NCBI GenBank assembly: GCA_032622095.1 | Contig: CP136061.1 | Location: 120,728,754-120,792,753 of the forward strand | From: Siphonodentalium dalli | Lineage: Eukaryota; Mollusca; Scaphopoda; Gadilida; Siphonodentaliidae | Direction: 5' to 3' | DNA length: 64,000 nt | Part shown: piece after piece, positions 10,423 to 23,245 of the stretch | Position numbering within the stretch: position 1 is the stretch's first letter | Layout: each line of letters begins with the position of its first letter | The notes under the pieces: generated by a model | The model's database searches: none | What the model was told of the DNA's origin: nothing | What the model saw: the letters and a program-made list of their open reading frames with translations, nothing else | Translations under genes and position numbers: made by a program

Positions 10423-11250
10423 AACAATTATATTGAAACAAAATAGAAATATCTACTGGATACAATTTTTTCCATTATAAGCCTGGAGATATCTTAAATT
10501 CAGACATGCCTATGCAAATTCAAGATGATCGTCGTGACCAAAGAACCCCTATGGATGGCAAAAGTGGCAATTATGGCCAATAGCGGTCATGTGTTATTCG
10601 TACCTGAACACAAGGACTACAAATGCAGCAGATGCGACAAATAAAATGCAACATCCCTGCCTAAATCCACATATATTGGATCATATTTATAATAGTAGGT
10701 CTGTCCCATATAGATGGACATGGTCATGTGACCCCATTCAGATGTGGTTATAATATAGAGGTATAATGTATGTCACCGCCTACAATATATCAACTGATAA
10801 TAATACAATAATATTCATTGCAACAGACTAGTGGTTGCATTATTTACCGCGGATATTTGCCTGTATACACCTGAATATAACAGGAATGCAGGCATACAAG
10901 TATAAATTCAAGATGGCCGCCAAGATCACGTGACCTCCATAGTGTGGGAAAAGTGGCTACATGTGGTCCAGCCTGTGAAGTTTTGAAAAATATACCTATA
11001 TATAAAACAGAGTAGGATATGTCTGTCTGTCCGTCTGTCTGTTTTTCTCCCAGACTGCTGGTCCGATTTCAACCAAATTTGGCGCGGTAACTCGGAGTAC
11101 CCTGGCGGAGGTTACAGATGCGTTAGTTTTTCAATATTTTGATTAAAAAAAACTAAATAAATAATACAAAAAAACAAATTTAAAAGTAAGCTCACTGTGA
11201 ACCTATTTGCATGAGGATGTGTTGCAGCAGATATGTATATACGCTCTTTA
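10423..11250. repeat. 830-bp direct duplication, copy 1
   Basis: This block is repeated nearly base for base at 12539-13390, with few substitutions and small indels, so the duplication is young. Near its end is a GTCTGTCTGTCCG run followed by CCGATTTCAACCAAATTTGG and CTCGGAGTACCCTGGCGGAG. Diverged relatives of that signature occur near 38905-39015 and more weakly at 15915-15990. I take it as the terminal part of an unidentified invertebrate repeat family. No coding potential. Confidence 0.85.
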
Positions 11251-12538
11251 CGTTATGAATCATGCTCTCAAATGCCTTGTCGACTTTGAGCCGTTGTCTG
11301 AATGAACGATTTAATGATATTTTTTATGCAAATAGTGCATCACTTGATTTATTCACACCATTATTATGAATTTTTATATTATTTGTATTCAATATATCGC
11401 ATCGCCTCTCCATAGAGTCAAAGGCGCCCTCTCGTTATTGCATCTAAAATGATAATTTTGCAGCAACGTGTTCGTGATCAGGCACTTTTGGTTTTCCCAT
11501 GGTCGTCGATTTTTCAATATTCGGCCTCAACCTGATTCCGACTTTCGATGTTTCCGTATATAACACTCGGTAATTACCGCCTTTGGACTCCGTGAGCAAA
11601 TTCTTTTCACATTTACTCAATTTGTTGTCCAATAAACGCTACTGTACAGTTTCTTATTCAATTGACACTTTTGTTCCTGTAACGGTATCTACGGTCCGTT
11701 ATGAAACTCTTAGTCATTGAGTTACAGATGGAAAACTAACCCCAATAATCCGGATTTTTGGCTACTACATATTCTAATTGAATGAAACATTATTCGCGAA
11801 AGACCGTGGGGTTGATGTCTATAATGGTGGCTCAATGTCTAACGGTTTCCATGTGAGTTGATCGGATTTGTGTTTGATGGCACCTTGATGAGTTCATTTG
11901 ACATAATGTTGCATATATATACACTGATGTCTATTTTGTGTGTGATGCTGTGTGAGGTCGTGTGCATGTGTGTGGGTCTTTAAATGAGGGTGCGTGTGCA
12001 TTTGGTTGTGTGAGGGTGGTGCGTGTGAGGGTAGGTGAGTTCGTGTGCGACTGAATTCTAGGTGAGGGAGTGCGCGGTGTCTGACTCTATTGTCAATTCT
12101 TAGATTCCCATATCTTTGATGAAACTTACTTGCATGTGTAGAACGTGTCGGTCAGCTTGCATATGCATGCCTGTCAGTCGTGTTTCTTCCTGTCTGCATG
12201 TTTATCTGTCAGCATGCATGTCTGTCTAGATACTTATGTGACTGTCTGCCTGTCTGTATGTATGTCTCTTTCGCGTGTATGTTTGTCTGTAAAATCATCT
12301 AAGCCAAGGCGTGTCTGGACGTGTTTACGTGTACGCCTGTGCGCGGCTGGGTGGTTGCATGCATGTGCCTGAGACTGCAGTGTGTGTGCGTGTAACTGTG
12401 TGCATAATCTCGCTTTATTTTGTGTTGTCATATTCCTTAAATGTGCATATATTCCACTGTCATTTTTGTATTAGAATTGTTTGTAACCATGTTATTTAAA
12501 TTTAACTCTCCGATAGTGGAGGCAATTAAAGGATATAT
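11251..12538. other. spacer between duplication copies, GT-rich in part
   Basis: From about 11935 to 12410 the + strand is rich in GTGTG and CTGTCTG words, a degenerate simple repeat. The short open frames in this area translate the simple repeat. The rest shows no gene. Confidence 0.5.
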
Positions 12539-13390
12539 ATACAATTATATTGAAACAAAATAGAAATATCTACTGGATACAATTTTTTCCATTATAAGCC
12601 TGGAGATATCTTAAATTCAGACATGCCTATGCAAATTCAAGATGATCGTCGTGACCAAAGAACCCCTATGGATGCCAAAAGTGGCAATTATGGCCAATAG
12701 CGGTCATGTGTTATTCGTACCTGAACACAAGGACTACAAATGCAGCAGATGCGACAAATAAAATGCAACATCCCTGCCTAAATCCACATAAATTGGATCA
12801 TATTTATAATAGTAGGTCTGCCCCATGTAGATGGACATGGTCATGTGACCCCATTCAGGTGTGGTTATAATATAGAGGTATAATGTATGTCACCGCCTAC
12901 AATATATCAACTGATAATAATACAATAATATTCATTGCAACAGACTAGTGGTTGCATTATTTTACCGCTGATATTTGCCCGTATACACCTGAATATAACA
13001 GGAATGCAGGCATACAAGTATAAATTCAAGATGGCCGCCAAGATCACGTGACCTCCATAGTGTGGGAAAAGCGGCTACATGTGGTCCAGCCTGTGAAGTT
13101 TGGAAAAATATACCTATGTATAAAACAGAGTAGGATATGTCTGTCTGTCCGTCTGTCTGTGTGACTGTCTGTCCGGATTTTTCTCCCAGACTGCTGGTCC
13201 GATTTCAACCAAATTTGGCGCGGTAACTCGGAGTACCCTGGCGGAGGTTACAGATGCGTTAGTTTTTCAATATTTTGATTAAAAAAAAAAATTTAAATAA
13301 TACAAAAAAAAAAAATTAAAAGTAAGCTCACTATGAACCTATTTGCACGAGGATGTGTTGCAGCAGATATGTATATACGCTCTTTACGTA
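12539..13390. repeat. 830-bp direct duplication, copy 2
   Basis: Copy of 10423-11250. It differs by a slightly longer GTCTGTCTGT tract near 13140 and a longer A-run near 13280. After GTATATACGCTCTTTACGT the two copies diverge sharply, which marks the duplication edge. Confidence 0.85.
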
Positions 13391-14369
13391 TGTGATTTCA
13401 CTGTAGCCCGCGCCATCCAATGGAATAATGGGTATAAGTCCACTATGCACTGTGGATGATATGCTCCTCGATTTCTCATTCCACCCGAGCAAAGTCCGAT
13501 TCCGTTGTGAGTTTTTTCCGATTGTCGACCGAGCAATTTTCAAATTTACCTGCAGAAAAACTTATAAAGACATATATAAGTTACGTTTAATAACATATTA
13601 TGTTAATTTTTACTTCTAGCTTCAACCGGGACATGTTCCCCGATCATTTTGTTGCCAAAAAAGCCCAGCAAAATGCTGTAATCGGTGATTTATGTTTTCG
13701 CTCCGATTCCCGCCCTGTATGTTCCGTTATCGCACGAGTAAGTTCGATTGTCGCCCGAGCAATGCTATTTAGATTTCGACTATAGAAACGTCCAGTTTTA
13801 CTAGCGATAGACGTCTCCATGGAACGGCCCTTAGATTTTGTCTTCAGAGTGATAACGAGAGTATTAAAGGGGCATGCATTCAGACTCTTCATGCAGTACA
13901 TTTTCGGATAATGTTATGAAATGTTATCATTGTCTTCATTTTCCTGATATAAACAGTATTCGTCGTTGAAAACTTTCCTACGTCAGTTTCGCATCGGAAG
14001 TCTCATATTTTACTTTGAAATTGTGCCGAGCGACGTATATATATCGATTAGCAGGACAAATAATCAACGATGATACGAGAGGATAACTATATGGCTTTTG
14101 ACTGAAAACGAGAATTATCATTCATGAGCGGGTACAAGCAAATACCGATTTTCCACGAGCGGCTTGATATAATGTGTTCAGTCAAAAGCCGTAGGTTTCC
14201 TTTTTATTATATGCGGTTTCGTGATTTCGATTTACAATTATTGCTGTCAGGCAAGTGTTTTGACAAATTAATTGTAGACGAAAACGTGGTTATGTAATGT
14301 GGCTAATTGTGTTTGAGGGCAATAAGAAACTTAAGAAAGATTAATTTTTAATTCCACTTAAGCCCAATT

Positions 14370-14575
14370 AGCTCTTATCGCACTTAAGTGCAATAAGAAT
14401 ATTCCTTATTGCACTTTAAAAGTGCAATTAGATATTCCTTTTTGCGCCTGAATGCAATAAAATATTCATTATTGCGCTTAAGTGCAAATAGATATTTCCT
14501 TATTGTGCTTAAGCACAATCAGATCTTCCCTTATTTCGCTTAAGTGCAATTAGAGATTCCTTATTGCGCTTAAAG
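14370..14575. repeat. array of 18-bp palindromes, 32-bp period
   Basis: About seven units spaced 31-33 bp apart. Each is centred on a version of the perfect palindrome ATTGCACTTAAGTGCAAT, joined by AGATATTCCTT-like spacers. Most units have one or two mismatches that keep partial symmetry. A protein-binding array or a self-folding satellite are both possible. Confidence 0.8.
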
Positions 14576-15014
14576 ATGCATAATCCGAATTAACTATCGT
14601 AAATTACTATTTCCTTGGCTTCGGTGGTCCATTATTTGTTACGAATCGAGTACCCACTCATCAAAGTTCAGAGTGATTTTTGGAAACTATTATTGTTCAC
14701 CACCGATCATTTATAGTGGCCCAATAAAAGGTCGACGAGAAGACGGTCTCGGACCAAATTGCGGATGAAGATGGATAACTCTGAAATCAAGTGGCTTTTT
14801 GTGTCAAATAATTGACAAACCGGCAAAATTTCATTGAACAAAATGTTGATAAATAACAGGTTTTGGGTAATTTTGTACTGTAGTTGACTGCATGGTTAGC
14901 ATTATTTTTGGCCAATTAATCGATTCTGATAACTGGAGCAGCGTTTTTTTTTAAACGCTGTTGTTTTTGGAATCTGATAATATGCGGACCATCGAATCGG
15001 ATTGAGCACCTTTA
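14570..15014. mobile_element. inverted-repeat element, TTAAAGGTAC family, copy 1
   Basis: The right end reads ATCGGATTGAGCACCTTTAA. The left end near 14570 (TTAAAGATGCATAATCCGAA) is its diverged complement. The interior (ACGAGAAGACGGTCTCGGAC, GATGAAGATGGATAACTCT) closely matches the copy at 37880-38240. It is non-coding. Ends that start with TTAA recall elements inserting at TTAA, but this is uncertain. Confidence 0.6.
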
Positions 15015-15889
15015 AGCTCAATTATTTATTAAATGTCAATTTGAATACCCACATAAATGTACATGTATGTTTGGTGTTTTTAATAAAGTACCTCAAGATA
15101 TTATAGGAAAATATGAAAACATCGCATCAAAATCAACACCATTGACGTTGAAGATCTGTTGTAGAAAAGATACTAATTCGCTGTCCTTAGTCAATCATTA
15201 AAGGACAATTTACCGTCACGTAGAACGGTCGTCAAGCCAGCAAAATGAAGCAATTAACTGGATTACGGTAAACATTTATCCATGTCAGGAATCGGAACGC
15301 TGAAAATGTGCGTGTCTTGAATCAGAACACTGCGAAAACAGAATCGGAACGTATGGTAATGTTACTTTGAATGCATTATGTCAAGTTAAAATAGCGTATT
15401 TTGATCAACTGCATTTTTAAAGTAAGGATGGGTTGTATGCGGATACACATAAGCAATGTGTTCTACAAAACATTATCTCTTTCGCTTCGAAATTCACATT
15501 TGTACACAATACTTTTCTTCTCTGTGTGTGGATTTGAGTGAGCAAACCCTTTGGTTCAGCGTGATAGATTATGGGACTAAAGAATAAGTAAGTGAAGAGT
15601 AAAATACCCCAGAAACAAGTCCTATCATTTAAATGTATCATCTCATGAGTTGCTCCCTCGATATACATAAATTAGTAAACATGGTCGTGGAAAATCGAGC
15701 AAAACGTTCACGGAATCGGATCATATACCGCTCGGAATCGGAATTTTGCTCGGGCGGAATGAGAATTCGAGGAGCAGATTCTCCACAGTGGCTTATTCCA
15801 GAATCAAATAAGTCCTATATGAACCAGTGCCAATATTTAGGTCCGATATGAACGTATTTGCACCGTGATATATTGAAGGAGCATAATAA

Positions 15890-16580
15890 ATATCTATTCT
15901 AATATATATTTTGGGACTTCTGTCTGTCTGTTTGTCTATTAGATATGGCCGGGAAAACGGCTGGACCGATTGAGCTCAAACTTTCAATCTAAGGTTAAAA
16001 ACCCACGGGCAGTGTTTACCGCCGTTTTTGAGAAGCTCCCAGCACCCCTTCTCTAATCCCAGTCACCAAAATGACCATCATTGGCACTGTGGAGTTAATC
16101 GCGTTGATAGTTAAAGAGCGTTCGTATCCACAGTGTCGTAGTATGGGTGTAGTGGGATTCGTATGTCTGGGGCCAGACGTGAGTGTGTCTGTATCCAGAC
16201 ATCAGCGTGTTGTGTGATTCTTATGTCTGTCTTCGTACTTAGGGGTTCCAAGGAACGGGGGAGATTTTCATCTGGTAAGTTTTTCTGCCCGATGTGATCT
16301 TCGCCTTGAAACGGGTACCCACCAACGTACCTCTTTTAGGGACGGGTACCATCATTTCTCTTCATTAAAAAGGCAGAATTAACTCAAATTAAATTAAAAA
16401 AATTAACGGATTTCGACGAAATTTGATACCTAGGGATACTTTTGTCGGGGGAGTGTTTTGGACGGGTCAAATCGTTACTCCGACCTGACCTTGGCCTTCA
16501 AAATGGTCAATTCAAGGTCAAAGCCCGGACGAAGTCGGGTCACCTGCTAGTATATATATAAGAGTAGGATACGTCTGTCG
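15890..16580. repeat. repeat related to the GTCTGTCTG family
   Basis: A GTCTGTCTGTTTGTC run is followed by GGCTGGACCGATTGAGCTCAAA, a layout like that at 11030 and 13140 but with different detail. A tract with GACTTCGTCCGG-type wording near 16515 (+ strand GCCCGGACGAAGTCGGGTCA) is typical of a recurring invertebrate repeat end. No coding potential. Confidence 0.45.
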
Positions 16581-18780
16581 TGTGGGTGAAGCGCGTACAG
16601 GGGCCGCAGGCCTCTCCGATGCTGAATACAGTGTTCCGTGTTTCATCTATTGCACAATAACACTCGAGATACACCACAATAACCATATACACCCACAATC
16701 TATGTATACATGTACAGAATGCGTGACACTGGGTCGTCCATCTGTGGTGCTGCGCGGCATCAAAATAGTTTGGTCAATTCATATTTCAGGTACACGACAT
16801 TTTTTATCCGATCTGTCGAACGTAAAGACGATATAGGATTATAGATAATAAACACCCTCCATTATGGCATGTTAACACGAAGCCGAAATAGCAGGCAGAG
16901 ATGTAACCTGATATTTTATTGCAGCAAAGACTACAGTCGTGAGAACGCGGCGGTTAATATGGCGATGATTGAGCTAAATCATAACAGTATTATCGGCGAT
17001 CTGCATTTTGTATTCGTCGAGAAATGGCCGGTCCACGCCATTCCAACGACACCGGATGAACTGGTTAACTAGTCATTGCACTCGATGACGTGTCGTGAGG
17101 TAAAACTCGAACATACATCAATGACCTTTAGTCCAGTTCAAGCACGAATAGAGGAGGTAACCCGATGTGTCTTTATACATGTCGTGTTCAGTCATCGCAG
17201 GTCAAATTCAGACGTCTGTCAAATTAAGCCATATTAGAAAATTAATAAGCCTAAGCAAAAAGCCACATTTGCGAGGGATACTCTGCGGTACAATTGTTGA
17301 TTTCACTCGACTCATATTATAGTTCAAACTTTATAATATAAAATAAACTGATATGCACAAGAGAAGTGATCATTGTAAATAATATCTTTGTGTTTTGTTT
17401 TCTTTCTCTCTATAATTCATCAGTTCATTAATCTTCTCATCGTACTGTTTTTCTTCATCTTACGCAATCTTATCTTCCACTTCTCACTGACCACTATATG
17501 TAAACTATTCTTTTCTGAGGAGATGACTCAATATAAGCATCTAATGCTTGTTGGCTTATATCCTCTTCTCCCTCCAAGTCTCTCTACATATATCCATGTG
17601 TCATGCTCATTAAATATATATTTTTTTGTTTTTGGACGAATTTTAAACGAATTGTTGATTTACCTCTGTTACTAACCGTCCAGGGGTGTGGCTAAGGGGT
17701 ATCCGTGGGAGGGTCAACCTTGGAGTTTCCAACGCCACCCCCTTGAAGCAGACCGAATTTTCCATTTTCAAGAAATTCCATTGCACCCCGTTATATATAG
17801 GTTGAACGGAATTTTCCAACGTATACCCCAAGTTTCAAACTGTTGGAAATTACTAACCGAACGCCCCTATCATTGGTTATTTTCAATTAACTTGTAGACA
17901 TTTCAGTCCAAATAATTTACCGAAATAAAGAACAATTCGCGACCTTTGGTCTAAAAACAATAAATTTCACACGTGAATACTCGTTGGAATATTAAACTAT
18001 CAGAACAATTTCAACTTAATTTTGGTCGGAAAGTTCCAACTGGAATTGGAATTGTTCAATGCGTATAGCCACAACAATGACCTTTAGTCCCTTCCAAGCA
18101 TGCGCAGAGAAGGTAAGACGATTCGTGTATCTGGCCAGGTTTGTCAGTTGCTTTCATTGAATCTGGAGTTTCTACGTGGTGTGATTTCACAGTGAAAATA
18201 AATAACCATCTGGAGGTCTTTCCTCCACCAATAAAACTGAAAACGTCGCGAAAGGACGATAACCTCGATCGATAAACCAAACCAATTGTTCATAGCCTAT
18301 GATAAGGACGATACACACTGTACATTTAGGTACATTTAAAGGGATTCATGGACTTCGAATTTAAATGGGCTCAGGGCTCATGCGAAGTAACATTAATACA
18401 AATATCATCCAACAGTATTTGTATAATAGATGGACTTTTTTCTCATTGTCATTATTAATAAGTCTCCCATAACAAGATTTCCCATATAGAAACCATTGTT
18501 ATGTAAACATTTCTGTTACAGTGGCATTGCCGATCAAAGTCTAATTAGTCCAATAAGATAGACAAGTTTAATAAATACTTGACTGTAAACATTGGAAAGG
18601 GTCAAAGCATTGAACAATATTAGAAATCATATATTTAGGCCAAAATGTTTGACCTTTACATGCTATTAGCGGTTTTTGTTTGACAAATCACTGTAACAGT
18701 TTTGTTTACATAACAATTGTTTCAACGCGCGACATTTCGTTATGTGTGACATATCAGTAATAAACATAGTGTGAGTTTAG
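16581..18780. other. no gene recognised, fragments of dispersed repeats
   Basis: Small open frames near 16582, 16869 and 17388 show no motif. Sequence around 17840-18055, with GTTGGAAATTAC, GGTCTAAAAACAATAAATTT and GGTCGGAAAGTTCCAACT, recurs with changes at 20400-20570, and shorter phrases recur near 28620, 27125 and 34915, so it is a dispersed repeat. Confidence 0.4.
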
Positions 18781-19397
18781 TGTGCGGGAAAGCATCACCA
18801 AATTGCCCCTCTGGGGACCTCAGTCTGCTTAGGCCTCATCTTCTGTGCCATTTGACATTATGATACACGTTCAGAAAATACGAACATCCAATCATAAATT
18901 GGGTATTGAGACCGGTAGGTGGAGAAAACGGAAAAGCAAACATAAAACTAATAACAAAGACAGTTCTTGCTCGCTTTGCAACCCAATGATATGTGATGAA
19001 TTTCATTATATATATATGTCTCAAAGATTTGCGCGAGAATTATATTCCGAAGTCATGTAATGACGCACCGTCGACAGAACTTTTATTCGGAATTCTTAGC
19101 TCGACCAGCCCAGTGATATTGAACAATTCTGTCAATTTTTATTAAACTAGGTTTGAAACATTTCCAATAATCAGGGCACACTTTTGAAGGCTGTACTGTA
19201 TTTTAGCTGTAGTCGTTTGCATATATTGATTATGTTCCGTGTGTATGTTATTTAATGTTACATGTTTGTTTAGTCCACTGCATTACATGTAGCTGTGCGA
19301 TGTTACAGTTGATTGTAATTCAATTGAGTATTTGTCACTAAAAACAAGCATTCTGATTGGCCGAGAGCGGCTAACTTTCGTTTTCGATTCACCGACA

Positions 19398-19570
19398 TCG
19401 GCCGCTTCAGCGTGCATCAAATCTGAATGTAGCACGGTCAAATTTTATCGGCGCAGAACGAGTATCGAAACGAGCACACCCGCGCGTTGTTGTCTATAGA
19501 TACCGTTCATCGGCCGCTTCAGCGTGCATCAAATCTGAATGTGACACGTTACAATTTCATCGGCGCAGAA
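19398..19570. repeat. direct repeat of about 111 bp
   Basis: The phrase TCGGCCGCTTCAGCGTGCAT with about 55 more matching bases occurs at 19398 and again at 19509. Each copy ends in TCGGCGCAGAACG. The unit is GC-richer than its surroundings. Confidence 0.8.
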
Positions 19571-19775
19571 CGGAGTAGCGAATCGAGCCAACCAGCCCCA
19601 CAGGAAATGGTTACGGAGCAGTGTTCCGAGTAACGCAATGAACAAACCCAATGATTTGTGTACGGTGACAACTGACAACGGCGAAATGAAAGTCTCGATT
19701 CGTGTCATGAAAATGACTAAATGATACTTTTTATACAGTATTTTTGCAAATGCCTTGCTATATTGAATTACAATG

Positions 19776-19918
19776 GAGATAAACGTACCCTGTTCGTTGT
19801 ACATTCTGGGATTCGAACATGAAAACAGTTTGTGAACTCGCCGGCAAGCCGGCTCGTTCACAAACTGTTTTCATGCTCGAATCCCAGAATGTACAACTCA
19901 ACAGGGTATGTTTATCTC
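19776..19918. mobile_element. near-perfect palindrome, 62-bp arms
   Basis: Arms at 19776-19837 and 19856-19918 are complementary with few mismatches, and the centre is itself the hairpin GCCGG-CAAG-CCGGC. Both strands give short open frames across it, which are shadows. MITE or foldback element. Confidence 0.85.
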
Positions 19919-20339
19919 CTAAATATTGAATATAAAATATATTTGTTTTGTAATGTTTCTGTGAACCGCCTATGTTTGTTCTATGTGTAAATAGTGTAAA
20001 TAATTGTCTCATGTCCCATGTAAATATGGCTGAGAATAAAGCATTCATTCATTCATTCAAGTATATATAGTCACAAATTAACTTTGTTTTAGTTACTTTT
20101 GGGAAGTTTCAATACCCCCCAATTTGCAGAAGATAAAATGCATAATCGAGGTGAGTGATGGGTGAACATCACCATCTTCCACTGGGGAAATTCAATCTAT
20201 TCCTATATCTCTCATAGCAGTTGAGGCCTAAGCAGAATGGGTCCCCGAGATGGTGAATTTGGTGATGCTAGCCCGATGTGCGGGATAGTGTCACTAAATT
20301 CACCCTCTGTGGACCTCATTCTGCAAATGACAGACACCC

Positions 20340-21470
20340 TATTTGCAGGCCTGTCTTTCTACATGTTCTTCAACGTGGTGATGTTTTCCAAAGGATACCC
20401 AAATAAATACTCCTATCATTGGATATTTCCAATTATCTGCTAGATATTTCCAAATATCGAAACTAGGATAAAAAAAAGTATAAAACAATAAATTTAAATA
20501 CTAAATATGAAAATAAAAGAACAATTTCAACTTACGTTTGGTCGGAAAGTTCCAACTATTGTTCTGTCAGGCTAATTGAAAATTATGAGAACACCGCGTC
20601 CAGGTATATATATGCCCCTGGTGATTCGGTTGGTAAGGTGGGTGTCCATCATTTCACAATCTGGAAATGGTGTGTGTCAAATTTCCCAAATTTCAGTTTG
20701 ACAATATTATACATACACATAAGTCGGTTCTACCATTGGAATAGACACCTCCCGCGTATATAAGATATATGGAGAACATATATAGATGACCATATGCATC
20801 AACATGTGAAGAGCAGTATAAAAAAGCAAATGTATAGCAGGAAAGTTTATTAATGAAGTATACAGATATGCACAGTTGAGCAGTGCATGAAAGTTGACAA
20901 TAGCAGGCGAAAAACGTTCCAAGGCAAGACGGTACTATACCGCCATAATGTATCTGGCATGCTATTCCCATAATAAGTTTCCGAGTTCAAATTTTAGCTT
21001 AACTTTCCGTGGGAATTGTGTCGTTAGAAAGAAAATAATGATGATATAAGAAGATGTCATCGATCGAATTTTATTGAAACAGCCATACTTCCTACGACTT
21101 ATAGTTAAAATTGTCGATGAATATGTAGAACGGAGCGTTACAATAATATGTGGAGTCGAAATTTTAAATATAACATGTGCTCCGATCCACATATAATTTC
21201 TTTTACTGTTCACATGCGTTTTATTGATATTCTATATGCACATGCAAGAGGATGTCCAATGCAATATGGAGTTAGTAAATATGCACCGACTGTTGCTGGA
21301 TTAAATTGCCTTGCGTAGCTAGCACTGCTATTGACATTATTTTGGAAAATACATGTAGTTAAAGTGAAATTAGAGAAATTACTACGAATCACGTCCTTAT
21401 AGCATCCGATTTCTTGGTGTTACCACTGCGCAGTTACGCTGTCGACAGTAACTTCATTCTTTTATGATGT
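20340..21470. other. no gene recognised
   Basis: Includes the dispersed repeat at 20400-20570. The small minus-strand frames at 20693-21392 have no motif and no splice support. Confidence 0.4.
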
Positions 21471-21478
21471 TGAGGTCC

Positions 21479-21646
21479 GTTGTTTTAACCTGGTATGGAT
21501 GTAGTCGTGTTTTAACCTGGTATGGATGTAGTCGTGTTTTAACCTGGTATGGATGTAGTCGTGTTTTAACCTGGTATGGATGTAGTCGTGTTTTAACCTG
21601 GTATGGGTGTAGTCGTGTTTTAACCTGGTATGGGTGTAGTCGTGTT
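21479..21646. repeat. 27-bp minisatellite, about six units
   Basis: The unit GTTTTAACCTGG plus TATGGATGTAGTCGT (27 bp) is repeated about six times, with one A-to-G change shared by the last two units. As 27 is divisible by three, the array is open in several frames (LTWYGCSRV on +, HDYIHTRLK on minus). The open frames follow from this periodicity; nothing around them supports a gene. Confidence 0.95.
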
Positions 21647-21659
21647 GACTATTCACGAT

Positions 21660-22860
21660 GTATACCGAACTATCGACGAGTTGTTTTCTCCGCCAGAAAA
21701 TCAGAAAAAGTGATGCAGCCGTTCCGGGTCGTTTGCCGTTTCACTGACAGGTTCCATTTATGCTTCAGCTTCAGGTGGTTAACCACGATTCTTTATAAGT
21801 CGACGGACTGTTTAATGACATTAAGGTGTAAATTAACTTTTTAATTAAGCATACGTTCAAACACTAGCAAATATTCCAAGCAATTCTTCAAGTAATTCGT
21901 CACAGAGGCCACGCATGTCAACAGAAAAAATGAGTTCATGCATCGGCCAGTAATCCTTTTTTTCACAGTTTGGGCATCCTCAATATATGAATTAATTGTT
22001 CTGAGACAGTTCAAACATTTGTCAAAACAAACATCCAATCATGCATCTACTTTATTTAAATAGACCTATTTGTTAATGGCATCCAGAGTCACACAACTGT
22101 TAAGGGTCAGATCGATGCATGTTTTGCCAAAATTTTATGGTATTTCAAGATAAATTTTCTCAAAATCTGATAGGAATTTCTTTGTGAAATATGGTACAAG
22201 CGATTATTGTGACGCACTATTTAAGAACCATCGACCAATTGGATATTATAATCTCATTTATTTTACTTTTATGACATGAAAGATATTTAAAATTTCACTG
22301 TTTTCAGGTACCAAGAACTTCTGTAAAATATATGTTTTTCAAAAGTGCAGTTCATATATCCATTATATTATGTCTCAAGATCATGAGAGGAGACTTAATT
22401 ATTTTTTATTTGTGAAATTAATCATTAAGAAATGCAACTTCTAAGCAATTTTCCGACAATTCGTCTGAGAGGGGTAGATCATTTCATGATTCTCTACTAT
22501 GGCTACGCCCGTAAAGACCATACGCAACCAGTTCCTGTGAATTTGTCTTTTTTATTTTCTGACAGGGAAGCTTAGTTATAATATTGAGAAAAAAATGGTG
22601 CCGGTAATAATAGTATTTTCGTACACGTAGTTAATACCTGTTCCTTAATACTGTATTTCACAGTAGGTGAAGGTCACAGATCGAGATTTCACGACTTTGA
22701 TCAGCCGATTATGTTTTGCAACGCATACAATCGTGGAATTTCTCTCAAATTCAATGTTTATTGCAAAAATGATACAAAATCGAGCTGAGCCCACCACCAC
22801 ATTGTGAAATAGATTACGAAGGAACAAGTATTAACAAAGAAATATATATCCAGCGTTGTT
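21660..22860. other. no gene recognised
   Basis: Near 22470-22520 there is a reverse-complement fragment of the GGGCGTAGCC/TTCATGACATGATC repeat end that also appears near 22915, 31840, 34375 and 63550. No gene is visible. Confidence 0.4.
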
Positions 22861-23245
22861 TGTGCAATGTTACAAAGTTCCCAGTCAGAACATTAAAAGT
22901 GGAATGTTATCGCGTAACCAGAGTAGATATTCATGACATGATCTTACACTTTACCAAATACATTTTACCCACGTACTAAACTTGAATGGGCCTCTCTTGA
23001 CCCTGCCATTCCTACATTCACAGACTAATAAATAATAAAATAAATCATTTCCTGGTGACAGCAGCTCCTGTTATCTGGTATCTGACGCAAACTTATTATT
23101 TTGTACATTGAATCTACACGTGAACAGGTCGTGCAGTTCAGAGCAGATCGAGATGCGCAATTTTTAATCCTTTCTATACCGAATGGACGGTTGTTGAACT
23201 TATTATCTGAACATTTAGTAAGGGATAATTTCTCGTTATTGAATA
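22861..23245. repeat. dispersed repeat block, copy 1
   Basis: This block (TTTACCCACRTACTAAACTT, CATTTCCTGGTGACAG, CTGAATGGACGGTTGTTGAA) recurs at 34345-34690 and 63530-63870. In those copies it runs on into sequence that here resumes only near 26900. That fits later insertion of the intervening retrotransposon and inverted-repeat elements into this copy. Confidence 0.8.

Larger units (their letters stand above)
13421..15807. mobile_element. candidate 2.4-kb inverted-repeat element
   Basis: About 85 bases at 13421-13506 recur in reverse complement at 15717-15807, sharing ATGCTCCTCGA/TCGAGGAGCA, CATTCCRCCCGAGCAAA and a GATTCCG block. The interior holds palindrome arrays and a nested element (14570-15014) but no recognisable protein. 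The arms are diverged, so it is old, if it is one element at all. Confidence 0.45.
18785..20275. repeat. inverted repeat pair 1.45 kb apart
   Basis: About 48 bases at 18790-18838 (AGCATCACCAAATTG, GGGGACC, TGCTTAGGCCTCA) recur in reverse complement at 20222-20270. This may mark the ends of an inserted element. The interior contains the 111-bp direct repeat and the 19776-19918 palindrome, and no gene. Confidence 0.5.

Noticed and set aside
12145-12499. Overlapping open frames rich in Cys, Val and Ser
   Set aside because: Translation of a degenerate GT/CTGT simple repeat.
21462-21844. Open frames with nine-residue repeats on both strands
   Set aside because: They follow from a 27-bp minisatellite whose period is divisible by three.
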